57,850 nt of DNA from Planctomycetota bacterium (GCA_017993505.1 JAGOMP010000010.1:1-57850); one strand, 5' to 3'. Shown: positions 34,409-43,529, numbered from the stretch's first letter. The notes: generated from the letters alone by a model not told the origin. A program made the numbers and translations.

Positions 34409-35788
34409 CTATGTTGTTGGAAGTTTTCCTATAAGCACAATGCTTAGGTCATCTTTGATTTCACTATTTTTTTTCAGCCAAATTAAAAAGTTTTCTAAAA
34501 AGTTTTCTAATATTGTATATTCTTGTATTTGTTTTGTCAGTTGTTCTTGTGTTCTTTCATATTCCAGTAGAGATTTGTCGTGCATTTGGGCTTCTGTGAC
34601 TCCGTCTGTAAAGAGGATAAGTAGATCATTTTCTTTAAAATCAATATGGTCTGTATATATTTTAAAATGTTCTGAAGTCAGAAGTCCTGCAGGTGTAGAA
34701 GGTGTATCTAAAGATATCACTTTGTTTTCTTCTGCATTGTAATAAAGAGGAGGAACTGCATTTCCTGCAATGGAAAAGTCGATTCTATTTTGTGTGACTT
34801 TGAGTGCATTGATTAATGCGTATAAGTTATGTGTTTTTCGTTTGGCATTGTATATATTTTGGTTGAGTATTTTGATAATATCTTCAGTTGTTTGTTGTTG
34901 TTGTGCTAAAATTCGAAACATGCCTGATATTTGATTGGCAAGAAGTGCAGCAGCAGAACCATGACCACTAACATCGCCTAAACAAAAATATATAGAATCT
35001 TCCTCTTTGTGATATAGAAAGAAGTCGCCAGATAAGTCGTTGATTGCCATATATTGAAACCACATTCCAATACCTAAGTTGTCAAAGATAGCTCGAGAAG
35101 GAGTTAAATATTTTTGCATTTGTGCTGCTTCTAAAAGTTCTCTTTTTTGTTCTGCAAGCCCTTGATAGAAATGATATTTTTGTGTCTGAATTCTTTGGCT
35201 TGCAGGAGTTTGTGGTTGTTGGGTATTTTTAGGAATATAGTATAAAATATGGTCTCCTATATAGATGGTAGTTTCTTTAGAAAGTACTGTTGTGTTGTTG
35301 TTAGCAAGTATTTTTTGTTCCAATTGGATGTTTGTTTGTTGTTTGATGATTTGTTTTTCTATTAGTATATCGTTTGTTCCGATATTTTTCAAGGTATATC
35401 CTAAAGGAGTTTTTCTTAATTCTAAATGGTAGCGAGAAATATAGTCATCTATGAGCATCATATCTGTGTCATTGGCTCGACCTATGAGAATTTTATCTTT
35501 GTCTAATAATAAAATTTTTCCAGTCAAGGGAGAAATGAGTTCAGGAGTTTCTATATTTACATTGACTTCGATTTTTTCTTCCCAAAGCAATGTCATGTCT
35601 GCATCATATTCATCTTGTAATGGTACTTTTTTTTGTATTGTATCGTCGTCATTGTCTTGCAATGGTACTTTTTTTTGTATTATATTGTCGTGGTTGTCTT
35701 GCAATGGTACTTTTTTTTGTATTATATTGTCGTGGTTGTCTTGCAATGGTACTTTTTTTTGTATTATATTGTCGTGGTTGTCTTGCAA
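34409..35788 (-). CDS. FHA domain plus SpoIIE/PP2C-type phosphatase (3' part of a frameshifted gene)
   Basis: The 459 residues begin with repeats DNHDNIIQKKVPLQ. An FHA domain follows (about 95-190; LIGRANDTDMMLIDD, ISRYHLEL), which binds phosphothreonine. The SpoIIE/RsbU-type Ser/Thr phosphatase domain follows it, with all metal-binding Asp motifs: NDLSGDFF, GDVSGHGSAAAL, FTDGVTEAQ and DDLSIVLIG. It is the back half of one gene with 35649-36668. The frames part at an A9 tract in the repeats (35795-35803), where sister repeats have A8. Removing one A gives a 752-residue protein. It likely reverses or senses Ser/Thr kinase signalling. Confidence 0.85.
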   Translation of the reverse strand: MQDNHDNIIQKKVPLQDNHDNIIQKKVPLQDNHDNIIQKKVPLQDNDDDTIQKKVPLQDEYDADMTLLWEEKIEVNVNIETPELISPLTGKILLLDKDKILIGRANDTDMMLIDDYISRYHLELRKTPLGYTLKNIGTNDILIEKQIIKQQTNIQLEQKILANNNTTVLSKETTIYIGDHILYYIPKNTQQPQTPASQRIQTQKYHFYQGLAEQKRELLEAAQMQKYLTPSRAIFDNLGIGMWFQYMAINDLSGDFFLYHKEEDSIYFCLGDVSGHGSAAALLANQISGMFRILAQQQQTTEDIIKILNQNIYNAKRKTHNLYALINALKVTQNRIDFSIAGNAVPPLYYNAEENKVISLDTPSTPAGLLTSEHFKIYTDHIDFKENDLLILFTDGVTEAQMHDKSLLEYERTQEQLTKQIQEYTILENFLENFLIWLKKNSEIKDDLSIVLIGKLPTT

Positions 35789-35846
35789 TGGTACTTTTTT
35801 TTTGTATTATATTGTCGTGGTTGTCTTGCAATGGTACTTTTTTTAT
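35612..35846 (-). repeat. Six 42-bp tandem repeats with A8/A9 tracts
   Basis: The motif AATGGTAC (plus strand) recurs at 35619, 35661, 35703, 35745, 35787 and 35830: period 42 bp, with one 43-bp step. Each unit codes KKVPLQDNHDNIIQ-type residues and holds a run of A on the sense strand. The run is eight long in most units and nine at 35795-35803, and the ninth base causes the frameshift. Confidence 0.9.
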
Positions 35847-36668
35847 AAGTGTTTCGTCATTGGCCTGTAAATGTACTCCATTTAGGGATACTTCATTTTG
35901 TGTTACATCTATAGCTGTAGCCATAATAGGTTCTGCAACCATGGTTTCATCAGAAAATGAGAGTTCTTCTTCATATTCACAAAAAAAAGTATCATTGTTA
36001 AAAACAGATGCATCAGATAGTCTATGATTTTCTTCTTCATTATCTGGAGCAATAGTTGCGAAAAGAGAAGTTATGGAATGATTTGCTTTTTCTTCTTTTA
36101 GATCTGTTTCTTGAGAATGGATTTCTTCTATTTGTTTTAAAACAATTTTATCTTCTGGAGTTTTTTTTGCTTGTTTAAAAAGTATTTTTGTTTTTTCTAA
36201 AGTAATTTTATCTTCTGCAGTTTTCTTTGTTTGTTTAAAAATTGTTTTTGTTTTTTCTGAAACAATTTTATCTTCGAGAGTTTTATCGTTATCTTCGAGA
36301 GTTTTATCTTTATCTTCGAGAGTTTTATCTTTATCTTCGAGAGTTTTATCTTTATCTTCGAGAGTTTTATCTTCTATAGAAGAATTATTTTTATTATGAC
36401 TATAGTTTTTCTCATCATTCTCTTCATCTGGAAAAATTTCTGCGATGATATTTTTTTTTCTTTCTTCCTTTTGTTTCATTTTTTGAAATGTTTCTTTCCA
36501 TTGATGGATAAGATATTCTGTTTGTTCCATTTGCTCAGTTTGTTTTTCTATATTTTTTTGTTCGATAGCTCTATGAATGAAATGTTGAGGAAGACTAGGT
36601 TTCTTCATTATTTTAGTTACAATTTTTTCCTTATGTTCCTTATGTTCCTTATTTTCCTTTTGATCCAT
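35649..36668 (-). CDS. N-terminal part of the frameshifted FHA-phosphatase gene
   Basis: This frame codes 339 residues. The natural part runs to the first KKVPLQDNHDNIIQ repeat; after the A9 tract it reads the repeats out of frame (STIARQPRQYNTKK) until a stop. The N-terminus is basic (KEHKEHKE), then coiled coil. Five copies of DKDKTLE (24-bp repeats) and two copies of a FKQ-KKTxEDKI-LEKTK segment follow. The TLED repeats and many Thr suit FHA binding or kinase phosphorylation (inference). The start is ATG at 36668, 32 nt after the DtxR-like gene. Confidence 0.75.
   Translation of the reverse strand: MDQKENKEHKEHKEKIVTKIMKKPSLPQHFIHRAIEQKNIEKQTEQMEQTEYLIHQWKETFQKMKQKEERKKNIIAEIFPDEENDEKNYSHNKNNSSIEDKTLEDKDKTLEDKDKTLEDKDKTLEDNDKTLEDKIVSEKTKTIFKQTKKTAEDKITLEKTKILFKQAKKTPEDKIVLKQIEEIHSQETDLKEEKANHSITSLFATIAPDNEEENHRLSDASVFNNDTFFCEYEEELSFSDETMVAEPIMATAIDVTQNEVSLNGVHLQANDETLIKKVPLQDNHDNIIQKKSTIARQPRQYNTKKSTIARQPRQYNTKKSTIARQPRQYNTKKSTIARQ
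36283..36376 (-). repeat. 24-bp in-frame repeats (DKDKTLED)
   Basis: TTATCTTTATCTTCGAGAGTT is repeated about four to five times, coding for DKDKTLED on the minus strand. The copies are almost identical, so the number probably varies between strains. Confidence 0.85.
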
Positions 36669-36700
36669 GATGTTTTCCTATTTGCACCAAGATGTTTTGT

Positions 36701-37234
36701 TTATGCACTTTGTTCTTGGTCTACTTGTAAAAGGATACTTTCTGCTTCTGCTTTTCTTAATGTGAGACAATATCCTTTCATTTTAATTTTAATAGGGTCG
36801 CCTAATGGAGCAATGCATTGAAGCTCTACTTCAACATCTGGTAAAACACCCATATCAATCAATCGACGACGAATAGCACCACTAGCTCGTAATTTTAAAA
36901 TTTTTGCTTTTTCGCCTATTTTGAGTTCTGTTAAATTTTTACATTGAGTTGTTTGGAAAGGACACATGCAGTTGCCGTTTTCTTTTTCGTATTGTTGTAG
37001 CGTGAGCTGAAAATTTGTAATGAGGCTTTGTTTGGACATAGGACACATAGTTATATAATCAAGGAATGCAATTATGTGTTCTATTGTTTTGGGATGTAGG
37101 TGTTTCATAAATTTTTTTGCTTCTTCCTCAGCAAGTTCTTGAGGTAGACAAAGAACTTGATGTAAAAATTGACTGACTGTGTGTTGTTTTAAAATTTCTT
37201 TGTTATTTTCAGCATCTTCTATTGTGTTTTCCAT
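36701..37234 (-). CDS. DtxR-like dimerisation plus FeoA/SH3 protein without DNA-binding domain
   Basis: Of 177 residues, about 18-75 resemble the metal-binding and dimerisation domain of DtxR/MntR repressors: HTVSQFLHQVL, EEEAKKFMKHLHPKTIEHI and ITMCP. The usual MEHH metal site reads MKHLH here. The C-terminal ~80 residues form a FeoA/SH3-like domain (LTELKIGEKAKILKL, RRRLIDMGVLPDVEVEL). The N-terminal winged helix of the family is missing; only ~20 residues precede. A Cys-rich stretch (CMCPFQTTQC) joins the two domains. It could be a metal sensor or an Fe-S-linked helper for the adjacent radical-SAM enzyme (inference). The dimerisation-domain match is by pattern only. Confidence 0.65.
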   Translation of the reverse strand: MENTIEDAENNKEILKQHTVSQFLHQVLCLPQELAEEEAKKFMKHLHPKTIEHIIAFLDYITMCPMSKQSLITNFQLTLQQYEKENGNCMCPFQTTQCKNLTELKIGEKAKILKLRASGAIRRRLIDMGVLPDVEVELQCIAPLGDPIKIKMKGYCLTLRKAEAESILLQVDQEQSA

Positions 37235-37288
37235 TTTTTTGTCCTGTATTGTTTTTTTGAAATAGGAATTTGTTCCTATATATTGTTT

Positions 37289-38401
37289 TTAAAGCACATT
37301 TTCTATTGTTTCATTTTGTATTGTTTGGAATATAGTTTTATATAGCAAACAATAGGGATCTTTTTTATCTAGTCTATTATATACTGTGTATGTACGAATA
37401 GGGCAACCACCGTGGCAAAGTCCTAAATAAGCACAATCAATACAATCTTCGTTTTGGATGATATTTTCTGGTCTTTGTAGAAATTGTATTCGTATTTTGC
37501 TTGTGTCTAATATTTCTTGAAGGCTTTGGTCTGTAAATATATTTCCGTAGTGGAATTCAGGGTAGCTTGTTACCCAACAATCGCATTGAGCAATGTTTCC
37601 TTGAGGATCTATGCAGAAAAATTCTTTAGCACAATTTTCTTGCCAAACGCAGGAGTTTTCTAATGTTCCTGTTTTAAAGTAATGATGCCATGGTTGAAAA
37701 GGGAGTATTTGTATATTATTTTCTATCCCTTGTTGAAGCCAAATGGTATATAGATTTTGATAAAATTGTATGAGTTGTTCTATAGATAGAATCGTTTTGT
37801 TTTTATTGGCTTCTCCGCCAGGAAATGGTGTATTGATTTGAAAATTAGAAAGATGGTGGAAATGTACAAAGTGATCATAAAATTCTTGGGCTGTTTTTTG
37901 TAAAGTAGCTGTATTGGGAACAGCTATGGCACCAATCTGTATGTTGTCTTGTTGGGCTCGTTGTATGTTTTGTTGTAAAATTCTGTCATAATCTTCTGTA
38001 TTTCCATGTTTTGTTTTTCTATGTACATTGGGAAAATCAATGGACGTTCCTATGGAATTGTGAAACATGGTGTGAAAAACATTTTTCCATTCTTGGTTGT
38101 ATCCAAGCAAATTTGTTTGACAATAATGGAAGATGTTTTTTTGTTTTTTTATTGCTAAATTTTGTATGATGTCATATGCTTGTAAATACCAAGAAGGTGG
38201 CAACATCATAATTTCGCCACCTTGCCAATGAACGTGCAATGTTTGAATATTTGTTTCATCCATATATTGCAAAATTTTTTGAAAGATGATTTGCAATTGT
38301 GCATGGTGTATTTTTTTTGTATTTTTATTTTCAAAACAGTATTCGCATTCTGCATTGCACTCTAATGTAGGAAGAAAAATAAGGGAAAGTGGATCATTCA
38401 A
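37289..38401 (-). CDS. Radical-SAM/SPASM peptide maturase
   Basis: The 370 residues start with LPTLECNAECEYCFE, giving CxxxCxxC (cluster I) with the Phe/Tyr-rich context of anSME and RiPP maturases. The C-terminal SPASM domain has CVWQENC, CxCW and NEDCIDCAYLGLCHGGCP, which bind auxiliary 4Fe-4S clusters. The layout fits RiPP-modifying enzymes or sulfatase maturases. No sulfatase is nearby. A Gly-rich W-x-N lipoprotein and a Cys-motif partner lie directly upstream in the same operon; the frame overlaps the partner by 4 nt. I infer that it cross-links or otherwise modifies the W-x-N repeats. Confidence 0.85.
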   Translation of the reverse strand: MNDPLSLIFLPTLECNAECEYCFENKNTKKIHHAQLQIIFQKILQYMDETNIQTLHVHWQGGEIMMLPPSWYLQAYDIIQNLAIKKQKNIFHYCQTNLLGYNQEWKNVFHTMFHNSIGTSIDFPNVHRKTKHGNTEDYDRILQQNIQRAQQDNIQIGAIAVPNTATLQKTAQEFYDHFVHFHHLSNFQINTPFPGGEANKNKTILSIEQLIQFYQNLYTIWLQQGIENNIQILPFQPWHHYFKTGTLENSCVWQENCAKEFFCIDPQGNIAQCDCWVTSYPEFHYGNIFTDQSLQEILDTSKIRIQFLQRPENIIQNEDCIDCAYLGLCHGGCPIRTYTVYNRLDKKDPYCLLYKTIFQTIQNETIENVL

Positions 38402-39135
38402 AGCTTATCTCCTGCATTATATTGTTGATGATCTTGATGGAGTTGACTAGCAGTTTCTTGAATGAGGGTAAAAAGTGGTTGCATAGTACAGGAAGCAGAA
38501 TTTTTTTTCCAATAAGCTTGGCATGTAGAAAAATATGAACATTGTTGGCATTCTGAATCAATAATACTATGAGGGGGAGTTTTTATTTGACCTTGGTCGT
38601 TTATGATTTGAATATATTTTGGATTTTCTTCTAAAATATCCCATAAATTGATGGAAATATTTTGATATTGGGCATGTAATAGAGAATGAAATGGTTCTAT
38701 AGGTTCTGTGACACAAGGGTTTGTTGTATAGAAATGGAAGATTTGTTGCCATTCGTTCCAAGGTATATTGGGTGCATGATTCATATCTAATCGCACTGGA
38801 AAATGTAGTGCAGCAGCTAGTTTGATTGCTTTAAAACAACCTAGTTTACATGATATATTAGCACGAATTTGTCCAAATTCTGTATATCTGTATAATAAAG
38901 AATATTCTGTTTCTGGATGTTGGATAACAACATCTAAAGGAACAGGACCAGTATATTGAAGAATATTTTTCCAATTTTCATGTATGTTTATGATTTGAAA
39001 GTATCGTATGTTTAATTGGATATTACTTTCTAACAATTGAGCCAATTCATGAATATTTTGAATTTGCACAATGAGTTCATGATTATGAAATTGGGGGACA
39101 TATTTGATGGGAACAATATAGCAAATTTCTTCCAT
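38398..39135 (-). CDS. Probable partner of the radical-SAM maturase, with SPASM-like Cys cluster
   Basis: The 245-residue protein is soluble. It has no CxxxCxxC, but the C-terminus shows CQQCSYFSTCQAYW followed by a further Cys, as in SPASM or twitch auxiliary-cluster domains, and the middle has CKLGC. I read it as a degenerate radical-SAM-like or peptide-binding subunit that works with the maturase, which it overlaps by 4 nt (translation coupling). The start is 16 nt after the stop of the Gly-rich lipoprotein gene. No clear RRE domain can be seen. Confidence 0.65.
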   Translation of the reverse strand: MEEICYIVPIKYVPQFHNHELIVQIQNIHELAQLLESNIQLNIRYFQIINIHENWKNILQYTGPVPLDVVIQHPETEYSLLYRYTEFGQIRANISCKLGCFKAIKLAAALHFPVRLDMNHAPNIPWNEWQQIFHFYTTNPCVTEPIEPFHSLLHAQYQNISINLWDILEENPKYIQIINDQGQIKTPPHSIIDSECQQCSYFSTCQAYWKKNSASCTMQPLFTLIQETASQLHQDHQQYNAGDKL

Positions 39136-39151
39136 TCTATTCCCTCTGTGA

Positions 39152-39520
39152 TTAATAACGTCCTGAGCCTATACCACGATTGTGCCAATGTCCACCGCCG
39201 CCACCATTGTTCCAACCACCGCCTTTATTGTGCCAACCGCCGCCACTATTTTTCCAACCGCCGCCACTATTGTGCCAACCGCCGCCACCATTGTTCCAAC
39301 CACCACTACCATTGTGCCAATGTCCACCGCCATTATACCAATTGGGTTTATGTCCATTGTTCCAATTATTGCCACTATTATACCAAGATGTACGGAGATG
39401 TTTGCAACCTGTAAGTACGCTACTTAAAAGAATTCCACCGACAACGGCTTTAGACCATTTCCCTAAATTTCCGAAAAATTCTCTTCGATCCATTTGGTTT
39501 TGTTTTTCATTGTTTTCCAT
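39152..39520 (-). CDS. Gly-rich lipoprotein with ten W-x-N motifs, candidate RiPP precursor
   Basis: Of 122 residues, the N-terminus has an RR motif (DRREFFGN), a hydrophobic stretch and a lipobox LSSVLTGC. It looks like a Tat-type lipoprotein signal. The remaining ~80 residues are Gly/Asn/His/Trp-rich. Every one of the ten Trp after the lipobox is the first residue of W-x-N (WYN, WNN, WHN or WKN), mostly spaced by GGG. W-x-N is a known substrate motif for radical-SAM enzymes that form three-residue cyclophanes (triceptides), and Gly-rich repeat precursors are known for the GRRM-type systems. The next two genes are a Cys-motif partner and a radical-SAM/SPASM enzyme. Modification is inferred, not shown. 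Confidence 0.8.
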   Translation of the reverse strand: MENNEKQNQMDRREFFGNLGKWSKAVVGGILLSSVLTGCKHLRTSWYNSGNNWNNGHKPNWYNGGGHWHNGSGGWNNGGGGWHNSGGGWKNSGGGWHNKGGGWNNGGGGGHWHNRGIGSGRY

Positions 39521-39698
39521 GAGATTCCTCTCTTCCTCTATTTTCTAGAATAATAGAATAAATTAAGATACTTTAAAATGAAATTTTCTACTGTATAGTA
39601 TTATTCTAAATTATGATTTAATTTTAAGTTTTTTCCAAAAAAAAATCAATATAATTTTTATTGTATCCCTTTAAAATTTGTAGAGACATAGCATATGT

Positions 39699-42600
39699 TT
39701 AATGTTTTTGGATATCTACAATATAAAGGAAACCTTTTGTGCCTGCTAGTAGTAAGTAATTTTCTAAGACAACTGGATTGCTAGCAATGGGACTTCCTAA
39801 ATAATATTGTTTTTCTATAACACCGCTTAGAGGATCGCAACAGTAGAGTTCACTTGCCATAGTAGCAAAGTAAAGTTTATTATTTGCAATTACAGGCGAA
39901 GTAAGGATTTTCCCATAGCAATGTTTTGACCATAATATTTTCCCAGTTTTATTTTCTATCGCATATAACATGCGTTCGTCTGTTCCAAAATATGTAATGC
40001 CTTGGAATACAATAGGACGACTTTTTAGATTGCCTTGTATTGTTTTATTCCAATATTCAATTTTAGTAACTAGATCCAAAGCATACACGTGATTATTCTC
40101 TGTTCCTAAAAATAAAATATTGTCTTGAATATGAATAGGTTCTGTGATTGCAGAATTTTTTTCTAATCCCCAATTTCTCTGTAAATAAGGAAGAGGACGC
40201 TCAGGTGTGCTTTTAATTTCATAGAGTTGACCATTTTTATTTCCTACATATAGAAAATCGCCATAGCTGACAATAGCTGTTGTAAAAGGTATGTTAAAGG
40301 GACCTTCTAGTTCTACGTGATTTTTTTTGCCTGTTTTTAGAGAATATCCAAAAATAGCGTTGTTCTGGGTGAAAAATATGTTTTCTTTATGAATGGTAAA
40401 ATAAGGTTGCTCTGAAGAAAGAGGCAATAATATTGTATTTCTACTGGGCAGACCAGTGATGCTATTGTAACAAACAATTTGTTGGTTGTTCTGTGCTATA
40501 TATAAGTAACCGTCTCCCATAGAAAGATAACAAGGAGAAATTTTTGCATCTGCATTAGTATCTGTAAAAAGACGATAATTGAGCTTTTGATTTTCATGTA
40601 CATATAATTCATGAATGTTGCCATCTTGGGAAAAAAAGAATACTCGATGATCTTTTGTAAGAATAGGGTCTTTTTGAATCCCTTGGGAAATTGTTTTTTC
40701 CCAAATAGGGATAAATTGATTGTTTTTGAGTTCAAAACATTTCATATAATATTGTTGTTTATCAGGCGTGCGTTGTGCAAAAAAATAGTAATTTTCTGTA
40801 TGTTGTATAGGTAAATATGTTTCTAAAGGAATCGATTTTTTTGTTTCTGTTGTTAGTTGAATCGATTTAAAATTATCTGTACGAAATAAAAGGAAATTTT
40901 GTTGGGCAATCAGTAAATATTTTGTAAAGTTAGTGAATTCTAAAAATGTACTCTGTTGTGTATCAGGTAGTGATATTTTAGCTCGCACAAGTTGTAGAAA
41001 TGTTTCTTTTGAATCGCTAGGATGAATGCTGTATATATATAGATAATTGTTTGTGGTAAAGGCTAGTAAACCATTCGTTAAAATAAGAGGACTTTGTAAT
41101 TTATCCGGGAATGTTTCTGTTTTGATTTCAGTTGCTATGTATTCATTTTGTTTATTTTTGATTTGGTAACATGCAATCGTTGTACTGACTTGTCTTTGTG
41201 TAGGAACTAAGACGTAATTTCCTAAACTCACAACAGAATTCACTGTAGAATCTTTAGTGGGAATCGTAAATAAAAGTTTTCCATTTTGGATGCTATAAGC
41301 ATAAATATGATGCGGTGTTGTTTGGTACATGATATTTTCATGTTTATCAAAGGTTGGCGAACTATTGGGTTGGTGAGGAATTTTATAACCACCGTCCCAT
41401 TGATGAGTTTGTAGGTCAATAGTATAGCAAAAATTATCTAAACAAGTAACGTAAACTTTATTTTTATGGATAACAGGTGCATATGCAATAACACTAGGAA
41501 GTTCTGTTTTCCAAGCTATTTTCCCACTTTGGGCTTCATACACTGTGATAGAATTGGAATGAGAAGAAGCAACCAATATGTGACTTGCAAATTTTGTGTT
41601 GTAAAATTCTTGTGTTTCTAAAAGGAAAAGAGGGGGATATGTTTTTTCACCAATATAATCTAACCATATTGTTTTACCATTGGATGCTTGTAAACAATAT
41701 AAAAATCCATTGGCAATGGTGTAAAAATAACCTAGGCTGTGAACGTAATTATATTGTTGGTGCATTGCTTGTAATTGGATAACGCTAATATCTTTGGGGA
41801 GAAAGGAAATTTTAGAAGAAAGATTTATTTCTGTTCCTTGCCATTCTTTTCTAGGAATGAATTTATAAAGTTGGCTATTGTATTCTTTTTCTATTTTTTG
41901 AAAATGTTCTTGCTTGTTATTTAATTTTTTTTGTGTGGTAGAATCAATATTATTCTGTGTAAGCCATGCTAAATCATCTTTAGCAGCTATGTATTGGTTA
42001 TTTTGTAAATGACTGCTATATTGTATAAATCGTTCTTCCCATTTTTGTTGTTGTTTTTGTTGAATACATTCTTGTTCTATTTGTTTTAACCAGTTACGAG
42101 ATTTGTGAGCTAATTCAGACTCAGGATCCAATTGAATCACTTCATGCAAATATTTTTTTGCTTCTTGTTGAGACTGCATCTTATATTGGATGTCTGCTTT
42201 TTGCAAAATTAATTCTTGTAGTGCATGGAGTACTATAGATTTTTGTTTGCTTCGTGGATATATTGTTAAAAAATTATGGCAAGATTCTTCAGCATTCTCA
42301 TATTCTTTATTTTCAATTAAATAGTTAATATTTTGAAAATCTTTAATTTCTTTATTGTCACTTACTATAATTAGACCTACTGCTAAAGCAAGAATACAAA
42401 CAGCAATGGTAAATGGTATAAATAAGGAAGTTTTTTTCGTAGTAGCCATACTGTAAGAATCTAATGTCATCGCAATGGTGGCATTTAATTCTAAATCCTC
42501 ATGATTACTTGCAATGTTTCGTACAGAAATAAAATTGGAGATTTGCTGATTTTGCGATTCTTGTTCTTTATTTACAGTGGGAGGAGCAAATGCACTCGAG

Positions 42601-43355
42601 TTTTCTTTTTGTTGTGTTTCTTTTGAGGAAGATGTATCTTGTTGATATGGCGAAGTTACTGCTTCTTTCTCATATTTAGAAGGTAAAATTTCTTGTTGGT
42701 ATGGTGCAGTGATGGCTTCTTTCTCATATTTAGAAGGCGGAATTTCTTGTTTCCCATCTAGTTTTAAAGCAACATTAAAAAATTTACCAAGAGTTGTAGT
42801 ACCCCAACCGTCTTTTTGTCTTTTTGCTTGTATTCTTTTCGTAAGATTTAGACGCCATTCGTTATCTTTTTTGTCTTCTTGAATAAAATAATCTAATGCT
42901 TTTTTATATATAATATAATGTTCACCCGATGAAATGATTTCCCAACGTTTTTCTAGTTTTTCTATATTTTCTGGTGTAATTTTTTTCTTAATTTTTAAAA
43001 TGTCCATCAAAGGAACTATTTTCTTTTTTTTTCGAAAAATAGCTCTCTGTGTGATTAACCCTCGTTCTAAATCAGATTTTGTCAACATTTCTTCTTGTAT
43101 GCCAATATTACCCAATAGAATTCCTAAAATTCTGTGCTTATTAAAACTAATAAAATATAAGATTTTTTCTAAATCTTTTCTAAATCTGAATTTATAATTT
43201 ACTAGCAACTCTTCTAGCGTTTTTTTTTCGTTTTTTAATTCTAGTTTAGTTTGTATTTGCACACATTCTTCGATGATTTTTCTTGGAATGATTTTATGGC
43301 GCATTAATAATTCAAACAAGATTTCATCTGGAATTTTAATATTATGTGAAGACAT
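39699..43355 (-). CDS. Large membrane protein with PQQ-like b-propeller
   Basis: The 1,218-residue protein has three parts. The N-terminus (1-190) is helical, with a repeated pattern also found in the C-terminus of the Ser/Thr kinase at 46003 (HKIIPRKIIEECVQIQ; compare NKIVNAEQVETCLIRQ). A Pro/Ser/Gln linker with two copies of LPSKYEKEA-T follows, then one transmembrane helix (about 310-330). TPR-like helices span about 335-470. Repeated blades then run to the end, with typical PQQ/propeller strands (KIAWKTELPSVIAYAPVI; TGKILWSKHC), giving one or two propellers. It is probably an inner-membrane sensor or scaffold with an outside propeller. No kinase domain is visible. Confidence 0.8.
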   Translation of the reverse strand: MSSHNIKIPDEILFELLMRHKIIPRKIIEECVQIQTKLELKNEKKTLEELLVNYKFRFRKDLEKILYFISFNKHRILGILLGNIGIQEEMLTKSDLERGLITQRAIFRKKKKIVPLMDILKIKKKITPENIEKLEKRWEIISSGEHYIIYKKALDYFIQEDKKDNEWRLNLTKRIQAKRQKDGWGTTTLGKFFNVALKLDGKQEIPPSKYEKEAITAPYQQEILPSKYEKEAVTSPYQQDTSSSKETQQKENSSAFAPPTVNKEQESQNQQISNFISVRNIASNHEDLELNATIAMTLDSYSMATTKKTSLFIPFTIAVCILALAVGLIIVSDNKEIKDFQNINYLIENKEYENAEESCHNFLTIYPRSKQKSIVLHALQELILQKADIQYKMQSQQEAKKYLHEVIQLDPESELAHKSRNWLKQIEQECIQQKQQQKWEERFIQYSSHLQNNQYIAAKDDLAWLTQNNIDSTTQKKLNNKQEHFQKIEKEYNSQLYKFIPRKEWQGTEINLSSKISFLPKDISVIQLQAMHQQYNYVHSLGYFYTIANGFLYCLQASNGKTIWLDYIGEKTYPPLFLLETQEFYNTKFASHILVASSHSNSITVYEAQSGKIAWKTELPSVIAYAPVIHKNKVYVTCLDNFCYTIDLQTHQWDGGYKIPHQPNSSPTFDKHENIMYQTTPHHIYAYSIQNGKLLFTIPTKDSTVNSVVSLGNYVLVPTQRQVSTTIACYQIKNKQNEYIATEIKTETFPDKLQSPLILTNGLLAFTTNNYLYIYSIHPSDSKETFLQLVRAKISLPDTQQSTFLEFTNFTKYLLIAQQNFLLFRTDNFKSIQLTTETKKSIPLETYLPIQHTENYYFFAQRTPDKQQYYMKCFELKNNQFIPIWEKTISQGIQKDPILTKDHRVFFFSQDGNIHELYVHENQKLNYRLFTDTNADAKISPCYLSMGDGYLYIAQNNQQIVCYNSITGLPSRNTILLPLSSEQPYFTIHKENIFFTQNNAIFGYSLKTGKKNHVELEGPFNIPFTTAIVSYGDFLYVGNKNGQLYEIKSTPERPLPYLQRNWGLEKNSAITEPIHIQDNILFLGTENNHVYALDLVTKIEYWNKTIQGNLKSRPIVFQGITYFGTDERMLYAIENKTGKILWSKHCYGKILTSPVIANNKLYFATMASELYCCDPLSGVIEKQYYLGSPIASNPVVLENYLLLAGTKGFLYIVDIQKH

Positions 43356-43460
43356 GTTGATTTCCTATTATTTATAGAGAGTTTGAAATTTTTTTATTAT
43401 ATAGATTTTTTTATTATAGAGGATTTAAAATAATCTATTTGTTTTGTTTATTGTATAATA

Positions 43461-43490
43461 AAAGGATGGGATTTCCCATCCTTTGTATTT
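43461..43490 (-). terminator. Rho-independent terminator
   Basis: AAAGGATGGGA pairs with TCCCATCCTTT; on the minus strand a T-rich stretch follows. It lies 40 nt after the stop of the saccharopine-dehydrogenase-like gene. Confidence 0.75.
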
Positions 43491-43529
43491 TATGTGATCG
43501 CTACCATGGTTCTTATACAAAAATATATT

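Noticed and set aside
37235..37300. Start of the DtxR-like gene derived from a ghost of the radical-SAM 3' end
   Set aside because: Some words match (CAATACA, ACAATAGAA), but gaps are many and the A-rich composition explains much of it.
39037..39548. Plus-strand Pro/Cys/His-rich open frames opposite the Gly-rich lipoprotein
   Set aside because: They mirror the GGN/W-x-N repeats; the minus-strand frame has a signal peptide, lipobox and an operon context.
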